A DNA stretch of 64,000 bases from Pelobates cultripes (lineage: Eukaryota; Chordata; Amphibia; Anura; Pelobatidae). Of this stretch, positions 45,494 to 56,160 are shown in pieces (the first letter of the stretch is position 1; each line of letters starts with the position of its first letter). Where the stretch lies: NCBI GenBank assembly GCA_933207985.1, contig OW240917.1, positions 123,171,671-123,235,670 on the forward strand, given 5' to 3'. The notes below the pieces were generated by a model, which saw only the letters and a list, made by a program, of their open reading frames with translations, was not told the DNA's origin and did no database searches. The translations under genes were made by a program, and so were the position numbers.

Positions 45494-46296
45494 TCATAGG
45501 AATAGTTGTCTGTGGTGTCTGTGGAATTGATGTACTTGATAAAAAAATTTGGGGTTGGTTTTGCATTCTTTGGCTATCAGTTTCTCATTTTCTAGTTTAG
45601 CCACTTTAATTGCCTTTTTGCAAGTATTATTGGCTTCCCTATATCTTATATAGGATGCCTCTGATTTGTCCGATTTAAATGCTTTAAATGCCCTTTTCTT
45701 ATTTTTAATCTCTATTACCCAATGGTACATACTGTGAAATGTACATTTCTAATATTTGTTTGAATAGTTTCCATTTTTCCTCAGTGTTTTTATCACTAAG
45801 GAGTTTATGCCAGTCGATATGTTGCCTTAATCTTATTAAAATTGGCTTTTTTAAAATTATATATTTTAATATACCCCACGTGCTTTTGCTTTTTTGAATT
45901 TATTTCAAAAGTTACCATTTTGTGATCACTATTTCCCAAATGCTCCTCAACTTGAATGTTGGTTAAAAGACCAACATTGTTTGTTATAACGAGATCCAGA
46001 TAAGCATCCTTTCTAGTTGGTGCTTGTACCAGTTGTGACATAAAGGTGTCGTCATTTAACACATTCAAAAACTGGATTCCCCTTGCTGAAGTACTAGTCC
46101 CTCTATCCCAATTTATGTCCGGGTGATTAAAATCTTCAATAATTAACGCGTTACCCCGATTTGCAGCTTTCCCAATTTGCTCTAACAGCAGTTCTTCCGC
46201 ATTAATATTTACATTTGGTGGTTTATAACATATCCCAACCAATAATTTATTTCCCAGTGTTTGCCTCAAGCAGATATCTACCCATAAAGCTTCCAC
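45494..46296 (-). pseudogene. CR1-type LINE endonuclease domain and linker
   Basis: Minus-strand translation from 46296: 'LLVGICYKPPNVNINAEE', 'ALIIEDFNHPDINW' (usually GDFN.P.I.W), 'LDLVITNN' and 'HLGNSDHKMVTFEI' are the C-terminal motifs of the EEP endonuclease that nicks the target. After a frame change near 45770, 45730-45494 gives the Lys-rich linker before RT ('YREANNTCKKAIKVAKLENE'). The N-terminal part of the endonuclease and all of RT are missing. Confidence 0.82.
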
Positions 46297-46845
46297 ATTT
46301 TCCTAGTCACACTCCACATGCCTAAGATTTGACTTTAACTGATGGCTGACATACAAACACTCAACGGCAAAACACTGCTGGACAATTTAAGATGGCCGCC
46401 GCCACATGTTTGAATCTGTTCCAGTTAAAAGTCCAAGGGGCAGAAACAGTACTTTTTAACATAGGTTATCACAGTTCCCATAGTCCCAGGGTAGGAGGCG
46501 TGCAAGCAGGACCCTCCAAAAAACAGTGGCAAAGTGTAGTTTGTCACAAGTACACCCGTGTTTGGGGTTTCCATATTTTTCTATGGGACTTTTCACACTC
46601 AATTAGAGGGGTTTATTTTTGTATTTTGAGGAAGGAGCTTGGACAAATTGGCAGAACGTTGCTGTGCTTCTATAATTTTGGTGCTTATGTCTAGTAAAAC
46701 ATACTTTTTGATGTCATGAAAAGACAAACGTTTAAAATAATAAGAGTATGAATCGATCAAAGGCAGCAACATTCTGAAATTCTAAATAACTCAGGAAAAA
46801 ATAATTAGGTAAATCAGAGTGAGTGAAACCAATGCTCTCTATTAG
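46297..46845. other. Spacer, no gene seen
   Basis: It contains 'aagatggccgccgcc'. The open frame at 46392-46694 has no familiar motif. Confidence 0.45.
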
Positions 46846-46847
46846 AG

Positions 46848-47005
46848 TTATACACTAAAGTGAGAATTCAAAGTGAATTTCAAAATTAAGATCAAAATAG
46901 CAGATACATAAACATTCTCTAAGACAGCTACGCTTTCAGGTTGGCTACTTTGGCCTTAAATGTGAAATTCACTTTGAATTCACTTTGACTTCTCACTTTA
47001 GTAAA
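46848..47005. mobile_element. Short inverted-repeat element (MITE-like)
   Basis: 'actaaagtgagaattcaaag' with 'tgaatttcaaa' at 46853-46885 is the inverse of 'gtgaaattcactttgaattc' plus 'ttctcactttagt' at about 46957-47001, with a short duplication in the right arm. The interior is about 75 bp. The class is unknown. Confidence 0.6.
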
Positions 47006-48683
47006 GAACCCTGTATATGTTGATCTATGAACAGATCATTAAATACGTGCTACCTGCATCAGAAACTTGTTTTAGAAACTGTAATGTTCAGTGGGCTGTG
47101 TTTGAAAAGGAGTGATTCAAGTCAAGTCTCAAGGAAATAAACCCTGGACACAAGAGAGTTGCAAATACATTTCAAAGAGAATAATGTATATAAGCGGTGA
47201 ATATGAATTGGACTTTTTTATAGTGGGACAGTTGAGTTACAGAAATGACGAGTTTCAAAAACTTTAGGTCAAACTTTTTATTAGATCACTGGTGTTTTTT
47301 CGCTTCATGTGTATCATTTCAAAATGTGTGTAGAATTTTACCCAGGGCATTGTGGATGCTAATATTGTATTGTTGGTAGAATTAAATGTGCATGTGGCCA
47401 GTTTATTTCATTTTAAATTTTCAAACACATTTCCTCAAGCCTTTAAATAAAGAACCTACCTAATTGAAACCTGTAGCCTACTGTAAACCTACATTATCTT
47501 TTATAGTGGATGTTATACTTGCTGCAACACCATACTCTTCTGCACGCCCCTGTTTATGAAGCACAGACTTGCTTACCATAACCACATAACCAGGGTCATC
47601 TTTACCTTGGAGAAAAAAAATGTGCGGGGTCCCATAATCCACACAAACATTTGCATGTTTAGTCTCACATACATGATCAGCTACTTATGCAACCAAATTA
47701 GCAACACACAGACACAATAGTACATGGATACACACTAGCAAGCAAACAGCATATAGACACTTGAAGTCATGGAGACACTAGTTTATGTACAAAGACGGAT
47801 TTGTGTAAAATATTTTAAAAAGCTCATACGTAATCTTTTGTGTATATTTAAGCACTAATATGAAATGTTCATGTATATAAATGCTCATAAAAATAAACAG
47901 TATTGTTTTATTATGTAAGAATTTATATATTAAAAATGTATGATGCTGATTGTGTCACTTACTCATTCCATTCACACAATATAAGACTTACCAAAATTGG
48001 TATGTGTGGTGTCATTGTGAGAAGGAAGTTTAAGTGCAACCAAACAGCCAGATCACAACGCAAGGAGACGATTCAACGGCTTCTAACACATTCTGGCTCA
48101 CCTTGCACCATAAGACACTGACTGCTTATCCAATGCACAGCATTTGTTGATTCACTGTGCTCCTTAATCCACTTACAGCTGCTCACTCATAAATACATGC
48201 ATATTACTGCAAACAGATTAACACTCAAAGTGCATCACGAGGGCAGAGTGCTAGACAAACAGCCTGCACAAGCTATCAGCAGACTTGGGAAGGATTTTGT
48301 CTCTATGTCCTAAACAAAAAACACAGAGCCTCTCAAGCACAGGTCCCGCAGCTAGTGCATTACAAGTCCAGTTCAAAGGGCAGACTTGCTCATAATATTT
48401 CAAATGTCCTCATGCATTGTTTCATGCTGACTTCACTAGCAGAACAGCAGCATGTAGTAAATCAGAATTGCTATCACACAGAGCTTTCCCAAAGTCCCTT
48501 CATGCAGTCACCACTTTACCATAGAACAAAAGCAAGTACGAGAACTACCTATAAAAAAATTCTCCTATTATGTATGCCAAACACACTCTATACTTATAGT
48601 TGACAGGAGGCAGAGGGAAAAAAAGACTATTTCTTCATTACTGATTTAAAAGAGATCTATACATTTGCTAGCAATTCCTATAG
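47006..48683. other. AT-rich spacer, no gene seen
   Basis: Apart from a mildly CA-rich stretch around 47690-47760 and some short frames without motifs, nothing is recognised. Confidence 0.5.
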
Positions 48684-49013
48684 TACAGGGAGTGCAGAAT
48701 TATTAGGCAAGTTGTATTTTTGAGGATTAATTTTATTATTGAACAACAACCATGTTCTCAATGAACCCAAAAAACTCATTAATATCAAAGCTGAATATTT
48801 TTGGAAGTAGTTTTTAGTTTGTTTTTAGTTTTAGCTATGTTAGGGGGATATCTGTGTGTGCAAGTGACTATTACTGTGCATAATTATTAGGCAACTTAAC
48901 AAAAAACAAATATATACCCATTTCAATTATTTATTATTACCAGTGAAACCAATATAACATCTCAACATTCACAAATATAAATTTCTGACATTCAAAAACA
49001 AAACAAAAACAAA

Positions 49014-49150
49014 TCAGTGACCAATATAGCCACCTTTCTTTGCAAGGACACTCAAAAGCCTGCCATCCATGGATTCTGTCAGTGTTTTGATCTGTTCACC
49101 ATCAACATTGCGTGCAGCAGCAACCACAGCCTCCCAGACACTGTTCAGAG
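49014..49150 (-). pseudogene. Tc1/mariner transposase, C-terminal exon-like piece after the L1
   Basis: Minus-strand translation 'SLNSVWEAVVAAARNVDGEQ' then 'MDGRLLSVLAKKGGYIGH' and stop. It continues the transposase piece that ends at the other L1 edge. Summing the two pieces (880 + 137 bases, counting the 14 bp duplication once) gives 1017 bases, a whole number of codons. Confidence 0.85.
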
Positions 49151-49164
49151 AGGTGTACTGTTTT

Positions 49165-52100
49165 TTTTTTTTTTCCAAATTTTTATTGGGTAATAATGCA
49201 AGATTACAACATTTGTTTTGCAGTATACAATCTGGTTTCAACGAACTTTTGTATGTTATACATTGTTTCCATGCGTGAGAGTCCAGAACGGTTGTAGTAA
49301 CTGTGCGAGCTCGTTACGTTTTCAGCATTCGTTTGTGTGCGGTACCCTTGGACTGAGTACTCGAGTGCGGTTTGATTTTAGCCGTTGTTCACTTTGCATG
49401 GGTGGTGTGTTATTAACATACAAGTAGAAAACAAAACATAACATAACAGAACATTGGGGTGGGTGGTGAACTTTCCTGGTAAAGCTGGTATGTACCATCG
49501 TGGCGTAGAACCTCGTCAGTGTGGAATGTTGCGTTGTGATAGATTTGTCTGTTTGGGTATGTGGTTCTATAGCCTTTGTGGGGGTGTGTTCTCCACCCGT
49601 AACAATAGCTTAGTCCTTGACCTATTGTCATCACGCTTTGGTGCTTTGTATGAGTAGGTTGTGCTCCTATAGCTCTGCTCGTGAGGTGGGGGGAACTGGT
49701 GTAAGATGTGAGGTCTCCTTTACGTATGAAAGTTAACCATGGTGCCCAAGTGGCCGTGTAGTCGTGGTATTTGAGTGAAAAGGAGTACGCTAGTTCCTCC
49801 ATTTCTCTGATAGCGTCTACCCTTTCTATCCAGGCTCTGATCGTTGGGGGTGCGGTTTGCTTCCATTTGGTTGGGATGATGGCGTTTGCTGCCGTTAAAA
49901 GGTGGTTGATCAGTGTGCGTGAGTGTTTGGGTAGGGGGCTGGGGTACATTAAAAACAACAAGACTTTAGGGTCTTGGGGTAGTTTGTGTCCCGTGATAGT
50001 GCGAATGACGTTCGTTATCTGGGCCCAGAATTTACTTATTATTGGGCATTGCCACCAGATGTGGCTTGTGGTTCCCTCCGCTCTGTTGCACCTCCAGCAT
50101 GTGTTTGGTGCGTTTGGGAAGAATCTGTGGATGCGGGTTGGTGTGTAGTGCCATCTGGCTATTCGTTTGTAATTGCTCTCATGTGTGCTGTTGCTTTTGG
50201 ATGTGCGGAAGACATTGGTGAATATTTTATACCACTCTTTGGCTTGCATTTGTATCCCCAGCTCTGCTTCCCACTTGGACGTGTAGGTAGGCAGGAGTTC
50301 GTCCTTTCGTCGGCATAATTGTTTATAAAAGGAGGATATGTGGCCCCTCCGGATGCTGTGTTGTGCGCATTGGGTCTCGTATAGAGTGTGGGTTCTATGG
50401 CCTTGTGATAGTGGTGGGTTTGTGTTCAGAAAATGTTTGAGTTGCTCGTGTCTCAGTCGTGTCATTCCCGTTTGCGATTCAGTGGGTAGTAGTTGTTCAA
50501 AGGGAGTGACCCCCTGGTCTTTCAGGACATCTCCCAAAGTCAGTGTATGGGCTTGTTTGGGGAAATTTCTAAAAGCCCTGTGGTCCATGCCTGGGGGGAA
50601 GGAGGGGTTTCCCGTTAGTGGGTAGAGTGGTGATGGATGTGGTGCTAGGTGTTTGTCTCTCCTAATGGTCGACCAAAGTTTCACTGTGTGTGTGATTGTG
50701 GGGTGAGAGGTCCCTGAGCGCGTTTTCGTGTCAGTCTTGTTAGCGAGCCAGGGTATGGCATATATCGGTGTCGTGAGAAAGCTGGCCTCAATCTGTACCC
50801 ATTGGGCTGTGTTTTTAGGGTATGACCATTCATAAATCCTCGTGAGGATAATGGCTTTGTGGTACGTTTCCAAATCTGGTAGGCCTAGTACTCCTCGTTG
50901 TTTGCTTTTTGTGAGGCATTCGTATTGTAGCCTCGGGGGTCTACCTGACCATATAAAGTTGTTGAATAGTCGCCTGGAGAGGGAGAAGAAAGGCCTTGGT
51001 ATTTTAATAGGCAGGGTTTGCATTATATATAGAAACTTGAGGAGAATCATCATCTTTAAGATGTGGATTCTGCAGAGCCAACCGAATTGTGGTTTATTCC
51101 ACGATTTGAGTTCGGTATCTACTTTGTTTAGAAGGGTTGTGTAGTTAAGGGCGTATAGGCGTGACAGTGTGGTTGTGAGTTGGACTCCCAGATATCTAAT
51201 TGACTCTGTGGGCCAGTGGAATGGATAGGTTACGCGGAGCGCTGTTTGTGTGGCATTCGGTATGTTGAGCGGGAGTATTTCGCTCTTGCCCATGTTTATT
51301 TTGTAATTGGAGACTGTATTATATGCCTCTATCTCTTGTATAAGGTGTTGTAGGGATGTTTTTGGATTAGAAAGGGTGAACAGTAGGTCGTCCGCAAAAG
51401 CGGAGACCTTGTATTCCTGCTCTGCTATTTTAATGCCAGATATGTTTGGGTTGTCTCTTATTCCTTGTAGGAATGGCTCCATGGTGAGGATGAAGAGTAG
51501 TGGGGAGAGGGGACAGCCTTGCCTTGTACCGTTGGTTATTTGTATGGTATCTGACAATTGGCCGTTCACACGTACTCGTGCTCCCGGTTTTGAATATATG
51601 GCTGCAAGCCATTGTATCCATTGTTGGCCGAAGCCCAGAGTTTTCATTGTGGCCATGAGGAAGGACCAGTCTACCCTATCAAATGCCTTCTCGGCATCTA
51701 TAGTTAGAATGAGGCTCTGGGGTCCTTTTCCTTTGGCTGTGTGTATTAGGCTTAGGAGTTTCGTAGTGTTATGTTTGGCCTCCCTATTCGGTACAAACCC
51801 TGATTGATCCGGGTGTATCAGTCCATTCAGGAGTGGTTTCAGCCGGTTGGCAAGAATCTTAGTGAAGATTTTCAAATCACAATTTATTAGAGAGATTGGG
51901 CGGTAGCTCCCACACTCCTCTAGGTCCTTTCCGGGTTTGGGGATCAATGTGATGTGGGCTTCTAAGGATTCTACTGGGAGTTTGTGTCCTAAAGCCAGTG
52001 AATTGAAGGCAGTGACAAAGGGTTTGCAAAGCAGGTTTGTGAATGTTTTGAAGTATTTGGTAGTGAAGCCGTCGGGTCCTGGGCTCTTGCCTATAGGGAG

Positions 52101-52711
52101 GTTTTTAACTACCAATCTAAATTCTTCGTCTGTTAGGGGTCCTTCAATGGATTGTCTTACGTTTGTGGGGATCGTTTGCGTGATTCTGTTAGAGAGGAAA
52201 TGGGTAATTTCCTCTGGTCGTGGTGGCGTCTGTCTGAGGTTATACAGGTTTGTGTAGAAGGCGTGGAATTCTTTAAGTATGGCTGGGAGTAGGTGAGTGC
52301 GTGTCCCATCTTTGCTTTTGATCGTGGTTATGTATGTGCGTTGCGTGTTTTGCTGAAGGGCTTTGGCTAGCATTCGCCCGCATTTTCCTTCTTGAGTGTA
52401 AAATGAATATTTGGTGTGAGTGAGTAATCGTTTGATTTTGGAGTTTAACAGGGTTTGTAGGGTTGTGCGTTTGTCAACTAGTTGTTTATAGAGGTCTAGG
52501 GAGAGGTTGTTTTTGTGTGTCTGTTCAATTAGGCGGATATCTCGCAGGAGATCAGTGATTTGGGCATCTTTCTTTTTCTTGAGTTTGGAGGCTATAGCTA
52601 TGATGTGTCCTCTCATTACTGATTTATGAGCTTCCCAGGTTATTGTCGGGGATATGGACGGGATGTATTTTCCTCAAAGTAGTGTTGTAGTGTGGTTGTT
52701 AGTGTATCGAC
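49165..52711 (-). mobile_element. 5'-truncated L1/Tx1-clade LINE with 14 bp target duplication
   Basis: 'aggtgtactgtttt' occurs at 49151-49164 and 52712-52725. The plus-strand left edge is poly-T (the A tail of a minus-strand LINE), and the right edge starts inside ORF2. This is the signature of target-primed insertion. The endonuclease and ORF1 were never inserted here. Confidence 0.92.
49413..52616 (-). CDS. L1-type ORF2 protein: reverse transcriptase and C-terminal zinc knuckle (5' truncated)
   Basis: An open frame of 1067 codons with no stop. Residue ranges are approximate. 1-150: linker with basic coil ('KLKKKKDAQITDLLRDIRLI'). 170-400: RT, with 'GKSPGPDGFTTKYFK', 'CGSYRPISLINCDLKIFTKI', 'LTIDAEKAFDRVDW', 'TRQGCPLSPLLFIL' and the catalytic 'FADDLLF'. 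The thumb and a long C-terminal region follow, ending in a Cys/His cluster 'CWRCNRAEGTTSHIWWQC' near residue 860. In L1 the RT copies its own RNA at the nicked target. The ATG is arbitrary: upstream codons 'TWEAHKSV' continue the protein to about 52655, where 'YFEEN' lies in another frame, suggesting a one-base change. The endonuclease domain is lacking. Confidence 0.92.
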   Translation of the reverse strand: MRGHIIAIASKLKKKKDAQITDLLRDIRLIEQTHKNNLSLDLYKQLVDKRTTLQTLLNSKIKRLLTHTKYSFYTQEGKCGRMLAKALQQNTQRTYITTIKSKDGTRTHLLPAILKEFHAFYTNLYNLRQTPPRPEEITHFLSNRITQTIPTNVRQSIEGPLTDEEFRLVVKNLPIGKSPGPDGFTTKYFKTFTNLLCKPFVTAFNSLALGHKLPVESLEAHITLIPKPGKDLEECGSYRPISLINCDLKIFTKILANRLKPLLNGLIHPDQSGFVPNREAKHNTTKLLSLIHTAKGKGPQSLILTIDAEKAFDRVDWSFLMATMKTLGFGQQWIQWLAAIYSKPGARVRVNGQLSDTIQITNGTRQGCPLSPLLFILTMEPFLQGIRDNPNISGIKIAEQEYKVSAFADDLLFTLSNPKTSLQHLIQEIEAYNTVSNYKINMGKSEILPLNIPNATQTALRVTYPFHWPTESIRYLGVQLTTTLSRLYALNYTTLLNKVDTELKSWNKPQFGWLCRIHILKMMILLKFLYIMQTLPIKIPRPFFSLSRRLFNNFIWSGRPPRLQYECLTKSKQRGVLGLPDLETYHKAIILTRIYEWSYPKNTAQWVQIEASFLTTPIYAIPWLANKTDTKTRSGTSHPTITHTVKLWSTIRRDKHLAPHPSPLYPLTGNPSFPPGMDHRAFRNFPKQAHTLTLGDVLKDQGVTPFEQLLPTESQTGMTRLRHEQLKHFLNTNPPLSQGHRTHTLYETQCAQHSIRRGHISSFYKQLCRRKDELLPTYTSKWEAELGIQMQAKEWYKIFTNVFRTSKSNSTHESNYKRIARWHYTPTRIHRFFPNAPNTCWRCNRAEGTTSHIWWQCPIISKFWAQITNVIRTITGHKLPQDPKVLLFLMYPSPLPKHSRTLINHLLTAANAIIPTKWKQTAPPTIRAWIERVDAIREMEELAYSFSLKYHDYTATWAPWLTFIRKGDLTSYTSSPHLTSRAIGAQPTHTKHQSVMTIGQGLSYCYGWRTHPHKGYRTTYPNRQIYHNATFHTDEVLRHDGTYQLYQESSPPTPMFCYVMFCFLLVC

Positions 52712-53591
52712 AGGTGTACTGTTTTCCCTCCTGGTAAATCTCACATTTGATGATGGACCACAGGTTCTCAATGGGGTTCAGATCAGGTGAACAAGGAGGC
52801 CATGCCATTAGATTTTTTTCTTTTATACCCTTTCTTGCCAGCCACGCTGTGGAGTACTTGGACGCGTGTGATGGAGCATTGTCCTGCATGAAAATCATGT
52901 TTTTCTTGAAGGAGGCAGACTTCTTCCTGTACCACTGCTTGAAGAAGGTGTCTTCCAGGAACTGGCAGTAGGACTGGGAGTTGAGCTTGACTCCATCCTC
53001 AACCCGAAAAGGCCCCACAAGCTCATCTTTGAAGATACCAGCCCAAACCACTACTCCACCTCCACCTTGCTGGCGTCTGAGTCGGACTGGAGCTCTCTGC
53101 CCTTTACCAATCCAGCCACGGGCCCATCCATCTGGCCCATCAAGACTCACTCTCATTTCATCAGTCCATAAAACCTTAGAAAAATCAGTCTTGAGATATT
53201 TCTTGGCCCAGTCTTGACGTTTCAGCTTGTGTGTCTTGTTCAGTGGTGGTCGTCTTTCAGCCTTTCTTACCTTGGCCATGTCTCTGAGTATTGCACACCT
53301 TGTGCTTTTGGGCACTCCAGTGATGTTGCAGCTCTGAAATATGGCCAAACTGGTGGCAAGTGGCATCGTGGCAGCTGCACGCTTGACTTTTCTCAGTTCA
53401 TGGGCAGTTATTTTGCGCCTTGGTTTTTCCACACGCTTCTTGCGACCCTGTTGACTATTTTGAATGAAACGCTTGATTGTTCGATGATCACGCTTCAGAA
53501 GCTTTGCAATTTTAAGAGTGCTGCATCCCTCTGCAAGATATCTCACTATTTTTGACTTTTCTGAGCCTGTCAAGTCCTTCTTTTGACCCAT
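52712..53591 (-). pseudogene. Tc1/mariner transposase, N-terminal and catalytic part
   Basis: It starts at 53591 with 'MGQKKDLTGSEKSKIVRYLA'. Residues 1-110 form a paired-type DNA-binding region (two helix-turn-helix stretches, basic 'KKRVEKPRRK'). The catalytic residues that I count are Asp144 in 'VLWTDEMRVSL', Asp237 in 'FMQDNAPSH' and Glu275 in 'SPDLNPIENLW'. There are 37 residues between the last two, so DD37E rather than the usual Tc1 DD34E. A Gly-rich 'GGGGVVVWAG' box is present. The enzyme would cut and paste the element at TA. The frame is open until the L1 enters after 'YQEGKQYT'; the remainder lies at 49014-49150. Confidence 0.92.
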
Positions 53592-53879
53592 TTTGCCAAA
53601 GGAAAGGAAGTTGCCTAATAATTATGCACACCTGATATAGGGTGTTGATGTCATTAGACCACACCCCTTCTCATTACAGAGATGCACATCACCTAATATG
53701 CTTAATTGGTAGTAGGCTTTCGAGCCTATACAGCTTGGAGTAAGACAACATGCATAAAGAGGATGATGTGGTCAAAATGCTCATTTGCCTAATAATTCTG
53801 CACTCCCTGTATAATGTATAGATGAAATTTAATTCTCTATAAATTGGGATTAAAAAAAATAACTAATAAAAGAGTTACT

Positions 53880-54270
53880 TGTGCATTATCCCAAATTCCT
53901 ATGCACATTTAAATAACTGGAGGTTTTTTTTTGTATCACTCCAGTGGCCACCTGAGTGTACGCTCACCTGCCATGTCAAGGCAAACCTCTTAGGTGATTC
54001 CTACGCTAACAATTCGCCTTGCTTTTTTCAGCTTCAGGTAAAAAATCTCCAATGAGACAGAGAGGGGTATTTTTCTAAACCCCTACATACTTATTAACCC
54101 TTAATAGGGAACACATGGGGTGGGTGGCAGCATTGTAACATAGCTGTGTAATACAAAAGCAAATACAAATATCCAAAAATAAGTCCTATGCTCAAACTCC
54201 CACTGCTCCTGGGCAGCTGTAACGACTACAATGAGTACACATCAGCCCCAATACATACAATAAACTGTTG
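53880..54270. repeat. Dispersed repeat, uninterrupted copy
   Basis: It matches 230-312 plus 3672-3825 without the insertion found there, and its later part (54182-54265) matches 125-200. No coding potential. Confidence 0.55.
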
Positions 54271-54454
54271 TGGTAGTCTCAGTCAGACAATAGTCTTGGA
54301 ATACCCGACTGAGCACACGTTTACAAGAGAACAAAGAATATATACCACAAATGACGTATTCCATACGTATACAGAGAATACAGAATTTACAACCATTATG
54401 ACTATGGTTACAGCCAATTATTAAACTAAAACTTATCTCTTACATATGTTACCT

Positions 54455-54757
54455 AATAGTGGGTGTTCCTGACATTCCACACATGTGCATTAAAAACGAC
54501 CATAGGAAAGCATTTCTCAATGCTTTCCTATGGACGTTCTGCAGGCTGAATGTGATTTTCACATTCAGCGTCGCAGAAGCGCCTCTAGCAGCTGTCAGAA
54601 AGACAGCCACTAGAGGCTGGATTAACCCTGCAATGCAAACATAGCAGTTTCTCTGAAGCTGCTATGTTTACATCTGAAGGGTTAAAACCTGGGGGACCTA
54701 GCACCCAGACCACTTCATTGAGCTGAAGTGGTCTGGGTGACTATAGTGGTCCTTTAA
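54455..54757. mobile_element. T2-like MITE, right end clear
   Basis: The right end reads CTATAGTGGTCC followed by TTTAAA, matching the AGGACCACTATAG-type T2 terminus. The interior contains several palindromes: 'aggaaagcattt.tcaatgctttcct', 'gaatgtga...tcacattc' and 'ccagaccacttca...tgaagtggtctgg'. The left terminus is not clear. Confidence 0.5.
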
Positions 54758-55385
54758 AATTTGTCCGACAAACACTTCTAAAACCTTTTTATTACAATTT
54801 ATATTACATATATTTATGTGTTGGTTTTTGTCTCAGTCTCATTCTGATAGCTTGGGTTGTATCTGATAATGTCCAATGAATAAAGAGAACCCAACCTAAG
54901 AACCAGATATATCTTGTAAATTCCTCCAAATAATTTAGTTTAGGTACAAAAAAAGCTTTTGTTGTTGTCTTTTTCAGGCAATTGTACAGAAGGTATTGCT
55001 TCTCAGATACATTTCACCCCAATTTATATGAAATTAGCAAATAAGCTCGTAATACAACAGTTCTCGACCATTTTACATAGATAGTAACTATCTAAGATAC
55101 ATTATTTTATTTATATAAATTTCAGAATCTACCAAGGCCGAAAGCTGTTAGATATTCATATACAGGTTGTGTATCAAATTTTCTCTCATCACTAGTGTTA
55201 CAATTAAATGGAAGTTTCCACAACCCCTTTAGACTGTAGCTGATTGTAGCTAGTAGTAAGACACCTAGTCAAAATGCAAATCATAATTTCTTGTATAGTG
55301 AAAAGTGATTCTGAACCAACTATTTTCCACCACTGCAATACATTTCAAAAGCAAAGAAGGTAATAGGTTTACATCATATTTTGTT
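54758..55385. other. AT-rich spacer, no gene seen
   Basis: Nothing recognised. Confidence 0.45.
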
Positions 55386-56040
55386 AGAGAAACCAGGGCC
55401 GGCATTTCCTATAGGTGACTTAGATAGTCGCCCATCTCAAATGCTGCAGCTGCCTGAGCGCTCTATAGGGGGAGAGAGACAACTAATGGAAAGAGGGGAG
55501 ACCATTGGGGGGGCAGAAGAGAGCAGAGACCACAAAGTGGAGGGGGAGAGGAGAGATCACTAATGGAAAGGGGGGGAGAAGAGGAGAGTAGAGACCACTG
55601 AGTGGGGGAGAGGAGAGACCAGTGGGGGGGAGGAGAGACCATGGGGGAGTACCAAGGGATGGGTGGGTAGGAGAGAGCACTAGGAGACAGGAAGGGAGAG
55701 CTCTAAGGGATGGGAGGGGAGAGCAGTAAGGGACAGGAGGGAAGAGCCCTTTGGGAAAGGGGGGGGGCGATCACTAAGGGACAGTGGGGCAGGGGAGAGC
55801 TCTAAGAGACAGGAGGGGAGAGCAGTAAGGGACAAGAGGGGAGAGAAGCTGAGGAAGGGGGAAAGAGAAGCACAAAGGGGCTGGTAGGAGCCAGCCCCTA
55901 TCCTACCCCACAAACTCTCCCTTTCACACTATACACACAATGCTTCCCTATACATACACAGAAACACACAATGCATCCCTACACACACAGAAACACACCA
56001 TGCTTCCCATAAACACAGATAAACATACAATGCATCCATT

Positions 56041-56072
<32 letters not shown>

Positions 56073-56160
56073 ACACACAATGCAACCCTTACACTAAAAG
56101 ACAATGCATCCCTTACACACACAGACAGACACACAAACACACACTGCTTCTCTTACACAC

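Larger units (their letters stand above)
48686..53809 (-). mobile_element. Tc1/mariner element, DD37E type, split by an L1
   Basis: The ends are CAGGGAGTGCAGAATTATTA on both sides (inverted), flanked by TA at 48684-48685 and 53810-53811. A second inverted pair, 'gcataattattaggcaact', lies about 190-200 bp inside each end (about 48878-48900 and 53605-53630), an IR/DR arrangement as in Sleeping Beauty-like Tc1 elements. The transposase on the minus strand is broken only by the L1 at 49165-52711; without it the element is about 1.6 kb. Confidence 0.92.

Noticed and set aside
46392..46694. 100-codon open frame
   Set aside because: No domain, ordinary length for chance in this composition, and no conserved neighbour.
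49454..52257. Plus-strand open frames across 49.4-52.3 kb
   Set aside because: They are shadows of the L1 ORF2 on the minus strand.
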